Source of the DNA: Aspidapion aeneum
Taxonomy: Eukaryota; Arthropoda; Insecta; Coleoptera; Brentidae
NCBI GenBank assembly: GCA_963576565.1
Contig: OY755048.1
Span: 7,460,136-7,524,135 of the forward strand
Length of the DNA: 64,000 nucleotides
Reading direction: 5' to 3'
Shown here one piece after another: positions 1-12,950 of the stretch. The position numbers and the translations under genes are program-made. Positions within the stretch are counted from its first letter, which is position 1, and each line of letters opens with the position of its first letter. The notes under the pieces were generated by a model. The model was not told where the DNA came from and made no database searches. It worked only from the letters and a program-made list of their open reading frames with translations.

Positions 1-300
1 AATCAAGCATTCGTTTTATGCATGGGATTTGCCGTAAGACCCGCTGGTGCTGTGCTAGCAGGCGCAACTTTGCCAAAGTAGGTCTTTGGCGCGCGCACTC
101 TCTAGTTGCATTTTTAAATGGAGACAGTGTACCTATTATAATAGACTGTTTGCTGGTAGACAGGGATGGGAACAATGGGTTCCAAGCTAGAACCTTAGGA
201 ACCTTAGGACTTTCGTACAGAAATTACGATCGGATTCTTTTTTCATAATTTTTTTATAAAACGATATTCACAAATAGAATTATTCAAATAATCAAAAAAA
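1..300. other. Left edge, no gene recognised
   Basis: Only a 76-codon open frame (18-248, plus strand) occurs here. It has no recognisable motif and I do not treat it as a gene. The last 60 bases (241-300) resemble 3601-3660, so they are part of a paralogous repeat that is interrupted here by the satellite array. Confidence 0.4.
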
Positions 301-3125
301 TATAGGGAATCCCATAGGACCAATATTGCCAAACTATGAAAATTCATATGTCCCAAACTATACATTTTATTAACAAAAGCACCGAGTTACAGTAGGGTGG
401 GGCCATAAAGATGCGAAAAAGCCACACCTTGAGTTGAGATTCTGAAAAACGTCATTTAGCGATTTTTAGGATAGGGAATCCAATAGGACCAAAATTACCA
501 AACTTTGAAAATTCATATCTCCCAAACTATACATTTTATTAACAAAAGCACCGAGTTACAGTATGGCGGGGCCATAAAGATGCGAAAAAGCCTCATCTTG
601 AGTTCAGATTCGGAAAAACGTCTTTTAGCGATTTTTAGGATAGGGATATTATAAAGAATAATTATAAAGATGCAAAAAAGCCACATCTTGAGTTCAGATT
701 CGGAAAAACGTCATTTAGCGATTTTTAGGATAGGGAATCCCATAGGACCAAAAGGACCAAATTTTGAAAATTCATATCTCCCAAACTATACATTTTATTA
801 AAAAAAGCACCGAGTTACAGTATGGTGGGGCCACAAAGATTCGAAAAAGCCACGTCTTGAGTTGAGATTCTGAAAAACATCATTTAGCGATTTTTAGGAT
901 AGGGAATCCCATAGGACCAAAATTGGGAAACTTTGAAAATTCATATCTCCCAAACTATACCTTTTATTAACAAAAGCACCGGGCTACAGTATGGTGGGGT
1001 CATAAAGATGCAAAAATGCCACACCTTGAGTTCAGATTTCAAAAAACGTCATTTAGCGATTTTTAGGATAGGGATATTATAAAGAATAATTATAAAGATG
1101 CAAAAAAGCCACACCTTGAGTTCAGATTCGGAAAAACGTCATTTAGCGATTTTTAGGATAGGGAATCCCATAGGACCAAAATTGCCAAACTTTGAAAATT
1201 CATATCTCCCAAACTATACATTTTATTAACAAAAGCACCGGGCTACAGTATGGTGGGGTTATAAAGATGCGAAAAAGCAACTTAATTGAGATTCTGAAAA
1301 ACGTCATTTAGCGATTTTTAGGATAGGGAATCCCATAGGACCAAACTTGCCAAACTTTGAAAATTCATATCTCCCAAACTATACATTTTATTAACAAAAG
1401 CACCGAGCTACAGTATGGTGGGGCCATAAAGATGCAAAAAAGCCACACCTTGAGTTCAGATTCCAAAAAACGTCATTTAGCGATTTTTAGGATAGGGATA
1501 TTATAAAGAATAATTACAAAGATGCAAAAAAGCCACACCTTGAGTTCAGATTCGGAAAAACGTCATTTAGCGATTTTTAGGATAGGGAATCCCATAGGAC
1601 CAAAATTGCCAAACTTTGAAAATTCATATCTCCCAAACTATACATTTTATTAACAAAAGCACCGAGTTACAGTATGGTGGGGCCATAAAGATGCGAAAAA
1701 GCCACACCTTGAGTTTAGATTCTGAAAAACGTCATTTAGCGATTTTTAGGATAGCGAATCCCATAGGACCAAAATTGCCAAACTTTGAAAATTAATATCT
1801 CCCAAACTATAAATTTTATTAACAACAGCACCGAGTTACAGTATGGTGAGGCCATAAAGATGCGAAAAAGCCACACCTTGAGTTTAGATTCTGAAAAACG
1901 TCATTTAGCGATTTTTAGGATAGGAAATCCCAAAGGACCAAAATTGCCAAACTTTGAAAATTCATATCTCCCAAACTATACATTTTGTTAACAAAAGCAC
2001 CGAGTTACAGTATGGTGGGGCCATAAAGATGCGAAAAAGCCACACCTTAAGTTGAGATTCTGAAAAACGTCATTTAGTGATTTTTGGGATAGGGAATCCC
2101 ATAGGACCAAAATTGCCAAACTTTGAAAATTCATATCTCCCAAACTCTACATTTTATCAACAAAAGCACCGAGTTACAGTATGGTGGGGCCATAAAGATG
2201 CGAAAAAGCCACACCTTAAGTTGAGATTCTATAAAACGTCATTTAGCGATTTTTAGGATAGGGAATCCATAGGACCAAAATTGCCAAACTTTGAAAATTC
2301 ATATCTCCCAAACTATAAATTTTATTAACAACAGCACCGAGTTACAGTATGGTGGGGCCATAAAGATGCGAAAAAGCCACACCTTAAGTTGAGATTCTGA
2401 AAAACGTCATTTAGCGATTTTTGGGATAGGGAATCCCATAGGACCAAAATTGCCAAACTTTGAAAATTCATATCTCCCAAACTATAAATTTTCTTAACAA
2501 AAGCACCGAGGTACAGTATTGTGGGGCCATAAAGATGCAAAAAAGCCACACCTTGAGTTTAGATTCCAAAAAACGTCATTTAGCGATTTTTAGGATAGGG
2601 CTATTATAAAGAATAATTATAGAGATGCAAAAAAGCCACACCTTGGGTTCATTTTATTTATTTATTTTATTTATTTATTTATTTACAAGTACAAGATATT
2701 ATTACAAAAAAAAAGAGAAATGTGGTTCATGGAACCCAAAGAAGAAGAAAGATTCGGATAAACGTCATTTAGCGATTTTTAGGATAGGAAATCCCATAGG
2801 ACCAAAATTGCCAAACTTTGAAAATTCATATCTCCCAAACTATACATTTTATTAACAAAAGCACCGAGTTACAGTATGGTGGGGCTATAAAGATGCAAAA
2901 AAGCCACACCTCGAGTTGAGATTCTGAAAAACGTCATTAGGCGATTTTTAGGATAGGGAATCCCATATGACCAAAATTGCCAAACTTTGAAAATTCATAT
3001 CTCCCAAACTATACGTTTTATTAACAAAAGCACCGAGTTACAGTATGGTGGGGCCATAGAGATGCGAAAAAGCCACTTCTTGGGTTGAGATTCTGAAAAA
3101 CGTCATTTAGCGATTTTTAGGATAG
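301..3125. repeat. 169-bp satellite array with higher-order structure
   Basis: The block beginning AGGGAATCCCATAGGACC recurs near 304, 473, 732, 901, 1160, 1324, 1584, 1753, 1922, 2091, 2260, 2428, 2786 and 2954. Most intervals are 168-169 bp. At 473-732, 901-1160 and 1324-1584 the interval is about 259 bp, because an extra 90-bp partial unit containing GGGATATTATAAAGAATAAT is added. This gives a higher-order unit of about 428 bp repeated three times. A fourth 90-bp insert near 2600 also carries an AT-rich interruption (2648-2752). Short open frames inside the array (1785-1991, 2325-2549, 2625-2855) are repeat translations, not genes. The array sits between two runs of seven A. Confidence 0.95.
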
Positions 3126-3252
3126 AAAAAAATCTCTTATGACCGCCATATTGAATTAATACGTCAATAAATAGAGCATAAAAAGAGCTTTTCAACAATG
3201 CATAATAAGCCTATCTTTGTATGACGGATAATGTGAATTTATTTAAAAAACG

Positions 3253-3445
3253 GATGAGCGACGAAAGATTACCAAAGCAGGTCCTAGAATGGCAACCAAT
3301 AGGGCGTAGAAAAGGAGGGCGTCCTAAACTGGAATGGCAACAGTCAATCCAAAAATCAATGAGTCAAAAAAACCTGACGGAAGATGACTGTCAGGGTCGA
3401 AGGAGGTGGAAAATAGGCGTCGGACAACGTAGAAAAACGTTCTAA
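3253..3445 (+). pseudogene. 5'-truncated RTE-type LINE, RT C-terminal tail
   Basis: The frame encodes the basic tail typical of this LINE, with RLPKQVLEWQPIGRRK, GRPKLEWQQS and a final GVGQRRKTF followed by a stop. The same tail closes the copies at 15340-17025 (plus) and 55736-58790 (minus). The first of these is very close in sequence, so the two belong to one family. The 3' UTR after the stop is only a few bases (TAAACCGACAT), as usual for RTE-clade elements. Only the last ~190 bases of the element are present, which is the ordinary outcome of incomplete target-primed reverse transcription. It has no coding capacity of its own. Confidence 0.8.
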
Positions 3446-5719
3446 ACCGACATATTTAAGTTAATTTAAAAAACTGTTTTTCACTTGGTTGGCTGTGAAA
3501 CAAAGGCCGTAGTTGCGTTTGTTGTCATACCTACGTAACTGTCTGTCAAAACAAAATCGTAATCGACAACCTGATGAAAACATTGAAGCTCTGAAAAATT
3601 TAATAATATTTTTTATAAAACAATAATCACAAATTATTCAAATATTCAAAAAAATCTCTAATAAAACACCTGTCCAAAAGAAAACAAACACAGAATGCAA
3701 AATGGGTAGTTAAAAAAGTACTGCATGACTTTATTTGTGAACTAATAAAGTCTAGTACAATTCTTAATAAAGTCTGCTGTATTTTACGATGTAACTGCGC
3801 AAGTACAGCTGCCATTATACTGTTAGCGTTATTACTGCTTATTTAACTTCGAATAAGTCTCCAATGTCGCAACAACAGTGATTGTTTGGTCATCTAGCCA
3901 GACAATAGAAAGTAGTGCTGCTTAACCTAAAATTCAAATGAATTAAAGTTAACAAGACACGTAGAGCTAATTCTTGCATATCATCAAATCAGTAAATACC
4001 AATATCACAATAACCCGCTATTCGGTTTAGGACCGTGTCATATTCTATTATTCAGAGCTGTGCTTTTGAATTTTAATTGCTTCATCAATAAGTGAAAATA
4101 GCGTATTTCTTTAGCCAATACGATTAACATAGTTTTAAAATTTGGTTCCCACTTTAGTAGGGTTGCCGGTAGATAGTTTAATAAAGAGGAGTGATAAGTT
4201 CAGCAAGGAGGACTTTGTTTAAAAATAGAGGACATTCCCCAGACAGCAAGGTAATAGGTAGTTTGAAGAAACGCTTATTTGACATTTCGTTGTGGTAGTG
4301 GTAAGCACAGCGTCTGCGCACTGGCAACTTGTCATTCCGTAGTGGTAGTTAATCACTACTACTGCCGTCAGCTACGGAGCTCTTTGGTGGTAGTGAATTT
4401 ATTTTATTGTTTAATTTTATAGAATTTGTGTACGAATTTTATTTAAAAAATGATAAAATATTAAGTTTCCTACATCATTTACTTTGTAAAATATATATAG
4501 CTAAAACTAAAAACAACGGATAGGTTTTAATAATTTAACTTTGCATGTAAAAGTTGTATATGTGTTCTAAAAACTCTCTGAAGAGCAGGCCGTGTTAGTA
4601 GTTATTAACCATATTACCACGGATCACCTAGGTGATCCGTGATATTACCACAACGGCATTCAAAGTTGTCAAAATTTTCATCATTCCAAACCTCCCTACT
4701 ATCTACACTGTGTCAAAGGGTAGTAAAAGCACAGTGTATGCAAGTTATCTACACTGTGGTAAAAGTCTATTTCAGCAATTCCTAAAAATCCCCAGAACTG
4801 ATTTTGAAAGGCCGAAACATCACAGGTTAATCGAATCATCACCCTTTTTGTTAGGGTGCATGAGCACACATTGTTGGAAGCCGGGTTTTAGACAAAAGAA
4901 AACACACTGGCCCGTAATTATTTATTTTTGGGCTATTTCTGCCTTCTTTTTTGTAAACATGACATTTTAAAGTGTGGTTATATGACTAGATAGATAGATA
5001 GATAGAAACGCCTTTATTTTATACTCCGCGAGATTCAGCATAGCGGCTATTAACGGAGACATAGCTGTTATTAACGACTAATGACTCATGGCCATATGAC
5101 TTAAACATACCTACATTCATGTATCTTAACCATGTGGTATAGATTTAAACGTGGCCGTCGATAGACCCCTGCTAAATCAAATTGTATTTCTGTTTAACAT
5201 AATTGCATTTACTTTATTTAAAGCAACCCCAAATACCTCTTTATCTCTGCCTGGGCAGCCACAAGTACCTAAATTAAGGTTTCCTTGCGAATTTTCCGAG
5301 TTTGGTTTACAATAAGCATCGGCTAATTTTATCATTTCTGCGCCCCCATAGCCAGCGTTGTAAGCAATTGAATTTGCGAATTTAACAGCAAGGGCTGTGA
5401 TTAGATTTACATGTTCTTAGTCCAGAGCATTTTATACGCGGTATATTTTTGTTTCAAGTGATAAACCTTTGTCATGTAAAATATTTCACCCCCACCAGAA
5501 ACACATGTACGCATTTATACCTGAATAATAAATAATATATTATTAGAAATTTTGTGTAATTATAATATCTAACCTAATATCTAACTGTCGCTGACCAAAA
5601 ACTATTAAAAAACTTTGGCTTAACGATAGAAAAGAGTATAATCTACCTGTTACAACTTAATATGTTCTACAAGATAATCTTCTCTGACAATTTATTTATC
5701 TATCTATTTAACCATCTTC
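3446..5719. other. Unassigned intergenic/intronic DNA
   Basis: No coding signal recognised. 3601-3660 is a second copy of the sequence that flanks the satellite on the left (241-300), without the array. A TAGA microsatellite at about 4985-5006 followed by AACGCCTTTATT looks like the minus-strand 3' tail of a LINE. The 112-codon open frame at 4632-4970 has no recognisable domain. Confidence 0.4.
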
Positions 5720-7440
5720 GATCCACCGTGAACATATGCTTTCCCCAATTTGTTCTTCTGTCTGTCGCTGTGTTCATCCATCTAGTTTCCGCATGTTTCT
5801 TCAAATCATCCGCTTATCTCATTTGAGGACTTCCCCTACTTGTTTTATTTTCCCAAGGTCTCCAGTTTACAATACATTTGTTCCATCGATCGTCTTTCTG
5901 TCTCATATTACGACCAGCAAATTTCCATTTTAATTTTGCTACTTCTCTGACATCTCTTACTTTTGTTTTATTTCTTATCCATTCATACTTTTTTCTATCT
6001 GTTAGCTTTACATGTACCATTTGTCTTTCCATTGATCTTTGGGCTTTGGTTACCTTATCCATGTTTGATTTGTAAGTTTCGTTTCGATTTACTGAGGATA
6101 TTTTTTATTATGTTGCTTAATTTACCGAATGCTTCTCAGGCCAATCTTACTCGTCTATTGGTTTTCTTTTTTTAGTTTAATGATTTGTCCCAGGTAAACA
6201 TATTTCTCTACTTGTTATATTTTTGCTTGGTTTATTCTGATAATGATATCTTCATCTGTTTTTGTTATGATTTTAGTTTTAGTGTAGTTCATACTCAAGC
6301 CAATATTTTTAGCTGCTGTATCTAGTTCTTCCGGCATTTTTATTAGATCTTCTTTCTTATCTGTTATTAAGGCGATAGCATCAGAATATTTTAGGTGGTT
6401 CAAGTATTGTCCGCACCCTTCCTGACACCTCTTCGTACGAGATGGGCTTGGTTTTATCGTGGATTTTGACTGATGTTGTTGCTTCGGTATATATATTGGC
6501 CATTAAATCTTTTTATCGGTGATCTATTCGGCTATTAATTAAAGATGCTTTTACTGCCCAGTATGCCATCGAAAGCCTTTTTAAAGTCTATGAATGCAAT
6601 ATATAGTGCAATTTTGTATTCGTTGGCTCGTTCTATTAGGATTTTCATAAATAATAGGTGGTCAACTGTACTGAAACCTTTTCTGAAGCCTGTTCGTTCT
6701 TTTGATTGATATCCGTCAAATTTGGTTGTTAGTCTATCTGTTAATGTTTTCGTGAAACGCTTATAAGTTTCAGTGCTCTATCGCCTTTTTTGTGTAGAAA
6801 AATGGTTATGGATTATTTCAAGTTGTTTGGGATTATTTTTTCTTTTAATATTTTATTTAGAAGAATATGGAGGGTATATTACCTACAGCTTTAAAACTGT
6901 ACTTGAGCATTTCTGTCATTACTCCATCTTTTCCAGGTGATTTGTTATTTTTCATTTTCTTTAATGCTCTCTTTATTTTTGCTTTGCTTATTTCAGGTTG
7001 TAGCTCTGAGTTTATATTCTTCAGTTGTGTGATATTTATAATATCCTTTTTAACGTTAGTTTCTATGACGTTCATATCCTTTATTTTACATATTTCATAT
7101 CTACCTAGAATCTTCTTTTATTATTTTTCTTATGGCTTTATTTATTTCTTCCCAGGTTCCGTCTTTTTGCCATCATTTCCATCATTAGCCAGAGCCCTCT
7201 ATTCTGCACTTTCTGGTATGATTCTTCGCCACCTTCTTATTCACACATTCTTAATATCATCTTCGACACGTCTATCTACCTTTTCTAAGGCCTCTGTACA
7301 TATCTCAACCAAGTTAATCTTCTACTTCTACTGTAGATTGGAGTGTAGATTTTTTTTTAATATGGTTTATTTCCTCTATAATAGAGTTTTCTTTCTTTAA
7401 GTTTACTCCTAAGTATGTAAACTTTTCCACTTGTTTGAAG
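5720..7440 (-). pseudogene. Degenerate non-LTR retrotransposon (RTE-like RT)
   Basis: Read on the minus strand, scattered frames keep the order of a non-LTR reverse transcriptase. 7075-6857 has a pre-palm block (AKIKRALKKMKNNKSPGKDG). 6403-6215 has the palm region ending in NYTKTKIITKT, where the usual ADD is changed to SDAIAL. Around 6200 a YLGQ block follows. 6062-5814 has the C-terminal block with AQRSMERQM and LKWKFAGRN. The 3' end runs into TAGATAGATAAATA at about 5695-5715, a microsatellite-type tail common in RTE elements. Frames change several times and stops are frequent. Sequence at about 7200-7290 matches the C-terminal piece found at 37850-37950, so a second fragment may be joined here. 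Confidence 0.7.
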
Positions 7441-9290
7441 CTATAAGCAAGTACATAAAAATCATGTGCATATCTCTAGTTGTTTTTTGAGAAGTTAATG
7501 TATTTTATATCAAGCACTATCACAGTTTCGGGCAAAGATCTTTCATCATTACTACGAACACCAATACGATCTGCAACAATATCATCTGCGTAGCCAGCTA
7601 TCTGAGTTGATTTGGTGTCAATTTATCCTCTTGTGTTAATTATTATCCTAGCAGAAGTTTAGGAGATCTGATTAATTAGTAATGAAGATAACGCACCTTG
7701 CTTAACTCCTGAAGTTACACAAAATTGCTCTGAGAACTGGTTATTTATTCAAAATTAGATATAAATTAGACATAATTCAAAAAACAAATAAACGGGATTG
7801 GTATAAGTTTTCCCCTAATCCCCAATTATTTGTAAAGAGTTTTAAATTAGCACCCAATCAGTTATTCCCAGGATGCAAACAGGATTAAATAATCCGCTGA
7901 TTTTCATTTAAATATTTTGAAACAAAACCTCGGATCGCGGTTACCCCCACTGCGGATCAATGTCAATTCATTAGAACCAGGGAGGATGATATCATTTACC
8001 AGTCAAATAAAACTTTTTACGGGGGTGCGGCTGCGGACGGATAATTTTATAAGTAATCAAGGACGGTTAAAAATCTCCTGCCTTTGATTGCAGATCTAAA
8101 GAAAATAATTTAACAATACCCTAGCTTTCGCTCATGTGGAGTTCAACTGCAATTTAAAAAAAATTACATTTAATAAATAGAAAATCATGTACTTTTTCTG
8201 TTCTATTATAAACGTGTGTTGCTATAAAATCGAGACTAATAGGTTCCTTCCTTGCGATCCATGTGTAGATTTCAATATGGGAGAGATATTTATCACGACT
8301 GAAATTAATACATTGGGGAAACGTTTTTCAAAACAATCATAATTTAGCCAGGCCCTTCTCTTCCATTTGTCCTTGTCTTTATTGGAAGGTGCCATATGAG
8401 ATTTACTTCTTGGATGATTTACCGACTTTCTTATCCCATGTTCACTTTTATTATATTGTGCGGTATATTTTAAATTGTACACAGAAAATAAATTATATTA
8501 AATTTAGATAACGTATTTTCTCGAAAATATTATCTTGACTCAAAAGTAAACTTGTACTCTATTCGCTTAGAGGGTGTCATGCACTTTTCGTGTTGATGCA
8601 AAGTTGACTCCAGGATACTTATTCTTGAATTTTTGGGAGGAGAATGTGAGTAATCCTCACCGTATAAAGGTGAATGCTCTATTCTCGAAAGAACGCTCCC
8701 GTGAATTCAAGTTCACCACCTCTTACCCGGGAGAAAACGAGTCCCCGGGAAAGTTTCTAACCTCACTTTTTTGTTTTGTGATTTGTTTTTTTTTCGAAAG
8801 TAAAAATAGAGTTTTTAGCTAAAGCCCTATTTAGATATATGTATGTATATGCATTGAAACTAAATTGCTATACTGCCGTGCATAGGTTAAAAGCAATATT
8901 TCCACTTTCAGACCCAATTGAGTGAGAGTGTTTAATTTAATGCATAATATAAATGTGTACCTATATCACATATTATATCTTGGAAGCGAGAAAAGCCGCG
9001 TGTTTATTAATTTGGCACTACAGAGGAACGTTTATCTGAACCTAAGCGTAAAGGTGGTTTAAAATAATCTATAATCTAGTGTTCTTACAACTACATTTTT
9101 AAACTGTCCTATATAAAAGCACTTTAATAGGCCTCTATAAACAAAGTGTTAAACATTAATAATCATAACTCCATTTGGCCTGAAATAACTGACAGGAATA
9201 AGTGTGAGTTATGTTTATGTAGACATAGGCGCACCAAGGGGAGGGTGTCGAGCCAGGGCTCCCTAAAGCTAAATTTTTTTTAGATAATTA
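7441..9290. other. Noncoding, possible inverted-repeat element ends
   Basis: No gene seen. A stretch at about 8660-8760 with TGAATTCACGGGAGCGTT on the minus strand resembles 9735-9775 on the plus strand (TGAATTCCCGGGAACGCT). The two may be inverted ends of one element that contains the MITE at 9291-9561. The open frames at 8222-8482 and 8574-8822 have no recognisable domain. Confidence 0.3.
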
Positions 9291-9561
9291 AGGACTTATT
9301 GCAATAAAGCCAGGTACTAATTGTGCACTATTCGACAGTTTACCATTATAAGAACAGCTGTCTTCTTTCTAAATTAGGCCTTTGTGTATTTTAAGAGCCG
9401 GAATTAATAGTGCCGCCAGTATTAATGGAAAATAAACTACTAGATTTATAAATTCGACTTTGGTATGTCAATTTTGAAAGATCAACTGTCAGTTTTCAAT
9501 GGAAAACTGTCAGAATAGTGCCCGGAACTATCACTGCCTGGTTTTATTTGCAATTAGTCCC
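9291..9561. mobile_element. TA-flanked MITE, family GGACTTATTGCAATA
   Basis: The left end reads AGGACTTATTGCAATAAAGC and the right end is its inverse, ending TTGCAATTAGTCCC. Each end has a TA next to it (9289-9290 and 9562-9563). The second copy at 46333-46580 shares the ends and internal text around TTTATAAATTCGAC, in the opposite orientation. Length and TA duplication suggest a Tc1/mariner-type nonautonomous element. An isolated left end of the family is seen at about 31225. Confidence 0.75.
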
Positions 9562-11089
9562 TAATTTTAAAAAACATTTCTGAATTCAAAAATAAAATGG
9601 CATAAAACGCACTTTGGTTAGTTGCGAGATACGCGGCAACGTTGTGCACTGGAGTTGCACGGCGTGATTCTAAACCCTGCACTCACAAACCGCTTCGAGC
9701 GTTCAAGAATACGACATTTTCATTCCCGAAAGAAAAAGTGAGTTTGAATTCCCGGGAACGCTCCCGGGAGCACTCCCTTCACAAACTTTGAAGAATACGG
9801 CTCCAGGGGTTGAAATCCCTTGCCTTTAGGAACACAGTTTTACTTATTGGACATCTGTCAAACTCATGCCAAATACAAGATGAATTATTTTTAAAAAATT
9901 CACAACTTTTAATTTCGTAACTGATTTTTTTGAAGCTAATTTTGTTTTATTTAGATTATAGTGCACTTTTATAAAAACTATTAATCGCTTGTAATTTTTG
10001 TATCTCAAAAAAATATATTCCTCAACATCATGTCTTTTTTTGTGTTATTTACTCTTTAAAGAGAAACTAATTATTTTACAAGATATAAAAAAAAAATGTG
10101 TATTGATAAGTTGTATCTACAGTGGGTTTATTTTTACCATTAGATAAAAACGAAATTGGCCTAGACACCAAAATTTTACTTTTTCATAAAAGTTTGAAAA
10201 TTGGAAAAAATGCTTTAAAAATTAAAATACTCATTCTAAATAACGTAAGCTAATTTTAAAATTTTTCTATATTCTGTTAAATATGACGGTTTAAATTTGT
10301 CAGATCTACGATTTTGCACCAATGTATTCCCGACTATTTTTTATACCTTAGGGCAACCTCTAGGAACATGAACGGCACATCGGTAGAAAGGTAATTTAAA
10401 TCTCTACAAGAAACTACTAAAACATTTTTCCGTTAAAATTACGGCTTTTGTCAAAAATCTATCTAATGATACTTGGAAGGATATAATTCGTTTTTTCCGT
10501 AAATAAGTTGGAGCAAAGTATGATCCAAATATTCCTCGCCTTTGTGATGTGATGGTGATGGTCTCAAAACTACAAGTATTGTTGTATTTAAAGACAACTT
10601 TTTGGACATCCTTGAAGCATATACGTAATATTCCGATACTCCCTGTTATCTATTTGCACAATGGTTCGGTTCGGTTCGGCAAACATTCAGAAATAAAGGT
10701 ACGAAAAATGCATAGATTTACATAGATAGAGTTTTCGTCAACTGTACGCCGATGATTTGACGTAACGAATACAAGAATAAAATAATATGTATGCGTAAAA
10801 GTCTAACCAATCAGGATATCTTAAGGACCGCAAAAAGAGACTTATACACATTGATATTGCTATTTCAAATATGTATACATTCTGCATCGTAAGGTACCGT
10901 AGGTATTGCAATAATACGTACTATAGGGAAATAATATGCATATGTGTTTAAAAGCAACCAATCGGGTCTTTTTTGCTTAAAGACCCCAAGGCCCCCATGT
11001 TTGCATCATGAATGGGCAGTTACCGTGGGTATTGGAATATTATCTATATGCCTTGAAGGCCTTCAAAAACTCAGACGGTAATTCTGCAA
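9562..11089. other. Noncoding, nothing recognised
   Basis: AT-rich sequence without a coding signal. A short TTCGG repeat lies near 10670 and the inverted-repeat candidate noted for 8660-8760 lies at 9735-9775. Confidence 0.35.
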
Positions 11090-11540
11090 CAAGAAAGGTG
11101 GCATCTCAGCTTAAGAGTGCTTCAACAAGGCCGGTATTTATTATTTCCCTATGCCTATGATAGTGTTCTGCGTTTTTGGAACCTGGAAGTTTAGATTTAT
11201 TGCAATGTCGAAATCACATTAGAAGAGTATTAGATCTAATTAAAAATCATCGCGAATCTGTAGCTGAAGCTAGCACACACCAAAAACCTTGGAATAGAGA
11301 TACAGAGGCCAAGGATAATTGGGCGATAGCAAAATCGTCTGAACGTTCCTGCAAATAACCCACCAGAGTACTGGAACAAATCTTTATTATTACCTTATTT
11401 GGAGCTCCTGATAATATCTGATATCTGATAGGATCGCTTTTCCGATGAGAACCTACAAGCTTTCGAACTATTGGCACTACATTCATTTGCTATGCTGGAC
11501 TTGTCATTCAGTAAATTTAAAATGCGTAGTAAGCAATTAT
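11090..11540 (+). pseudogene. Decayed hAT-superfamily transposase fragment
   Basis: The frame from about 11185 reads HIRRVLDLIKNHRES, typical of the middle of hAT/ZMYM-like transposases. After a stop, the same strand gives NPPEYWNKSLLLPYLELL and then DENLQAFELLALHS. That is the helix-rich region that follows in this family, where proteins carry NPEEYYR-like and PFLD-like blocks. Several stops interrupt it (for example around 11356 and 11423-11428). No TIR or target duplication was located. The open frame on the opposite strand (11247-11486) is a shadow. Confidence 0.65.
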
Positions 11541-11984
11541 TAGAATTTTTTTTTTAAACGGGTATAACGATGAGGCTAAATTATCGTACAATGTGGAGAG
11601 ACAAAAAAATATATAAAGAGGAGTTAAAAAGTTTGAAAGTAGCAAAAGTTATACAGCAAGCTGAATTTTTTTAAAACTGCTTTACATATTTTGCTCGCAT
11701 TGCCATGTATACCGTAAAACGATCTTTTCATGTGCATGCTTGTACACCAGAAATTAGTTTCAGAAAAAAATCAACAATTAGAAGTATAAGTTTTAAGCAG
11801 ATTTGCTGAAGAGGTGTTTTGTTTTAATGTAATAGATTAAGATTTAGAAAAATGATGTGTATTTATGTTTGTTTTCTCTTTTTAATTTTTTTTGTTTGTT
11901 TCAATAAATACCTATTTTCTGTGGCGTATATAAGGGGGGAATGGGGGGCATTTAATATCTGCTTCTGTGTTTAATTTTAATTTT

Positions 11985-12110
11985 CATGAGTTGTTGATAT
12001 AAATAAGAAACAATATCGGCCCAAAGACTGTACCTTGTGGCATGCCACAAGTTACGTTCCGGACGTTACTACATTTAAGTAAAAATATTGTTAGGGTTAG
12101 CACACTGCCG
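11985..12110 (-). pseudogene. LINE reverse transcriptase fragment (GMPQGTVFGP block)
   Basis: The minus strand encodes CGMPQGTVFGPILFLIYINN, the conserved RT block that precedes the palm in Jockey-like non-LTR elements. No flanking RT motif is intact. It is a short relic inside or next to the DNA-transposon debris at 12.3-12.9 kb. Confidence 0.65.
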
Positions 12111-12339
12111 TTATAATATAATAAGATATTGTTTGTTTAAAATGGACCTTACTTTGGTGCATAGGAAGTCTGTTTTAGTAAAGATCCGATGTAATTTGAC
12201 TTAATTTGATATAATTTTATTTTCTGTGTAGGTACTTCGTTTTATAAAGCTGCCAAAAACATTATTTCTCGAAAATTGAAATAATCATTTTAAAAGGCAT
12301 ATATTATAGCATATATATTAATTTGCTATATTATGTGAG

Positions 12340-12950
12340 GGGTAAAGGTGCCTTATTCAAAAATGTCTTATACAAAATCTGTAATAAAATTTGTGTGAAA
12401 TTCATTCTTAAAGGGTGCAGGCAGTACTTATCGAAAGCGTCTGTTAAGCCTGGCTAAAAGGGATTATTCAGGTGTGATGAGATTAGGTTCATTCGATAAT
12501 TTTACTTAAAGACATTAGAATGCGTAGTCGTGCTTAAAATCCTAAAACGTTTCCCAAAATTATCAATTTTTGCACATACTCTTGAAAATTCCAAAATGTA
12601 TATAAGGCCCACCTTATTTCTAAGACCGAATTATGTTAAAACAGAAGTACAAGTTAAGATTTTTGTGGTAATTTCCAATGCTTTACAAAGTTATCCAACT
12701 AACTTCAAGAAAAAAAAATATTTTAATTAAACAGAAATAATAATATTAAATAATAAAAAATATATTATTGTAAATTGAGCTTTAATATCTGATACGTGCT
12801 GGTAATAAGGCCCACCAATAGAAGCATATGGGTACAGTACTTTAAATAAGGCTCAAAAAAAAATCCCATTAAACGGCATTAGAAAATATTTTCTAAAAAC
12901 TCTTTAGCTTTATTTATGCAGGGTAGAAGTACCATTTGTGGCCAACAGAA
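12340..12950. mobile_element. Relative of the 18.0-20.7 kb DNA transposon
   Basis: 12410-12620 matches 18790-18975 in the opposite orientation: both contain GCAGG(C/T)AGTAC, CGTGCTTAAAA and TTTTTGCACA in the same order. A terminal-looking GGGTAGAAGTACCATTTGTG at about 12922 resembles the sequence at 18065. Element limits were not resolved. The open frame 12530-12730 is a translation of this repeat. Confidence 0.45.

Noticed and set aside
301..3125. CRISPR-like array
   Set aside because: Units are contiguous 169-bp repeats without spacers, in a eukaryotic context with introns, LINEs and SINEs.
4632..4970. 112-codon plus-strand frame
   Set aside because: No domain, no splice context, no homologous copy in the window.
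6867..7400. 177-codon plus-strand frame
   Set aside because: It lies opposite the degenerate RT of the minus-strand LINE and is hydrophobic low-complexity sequence, so it is a shadow.
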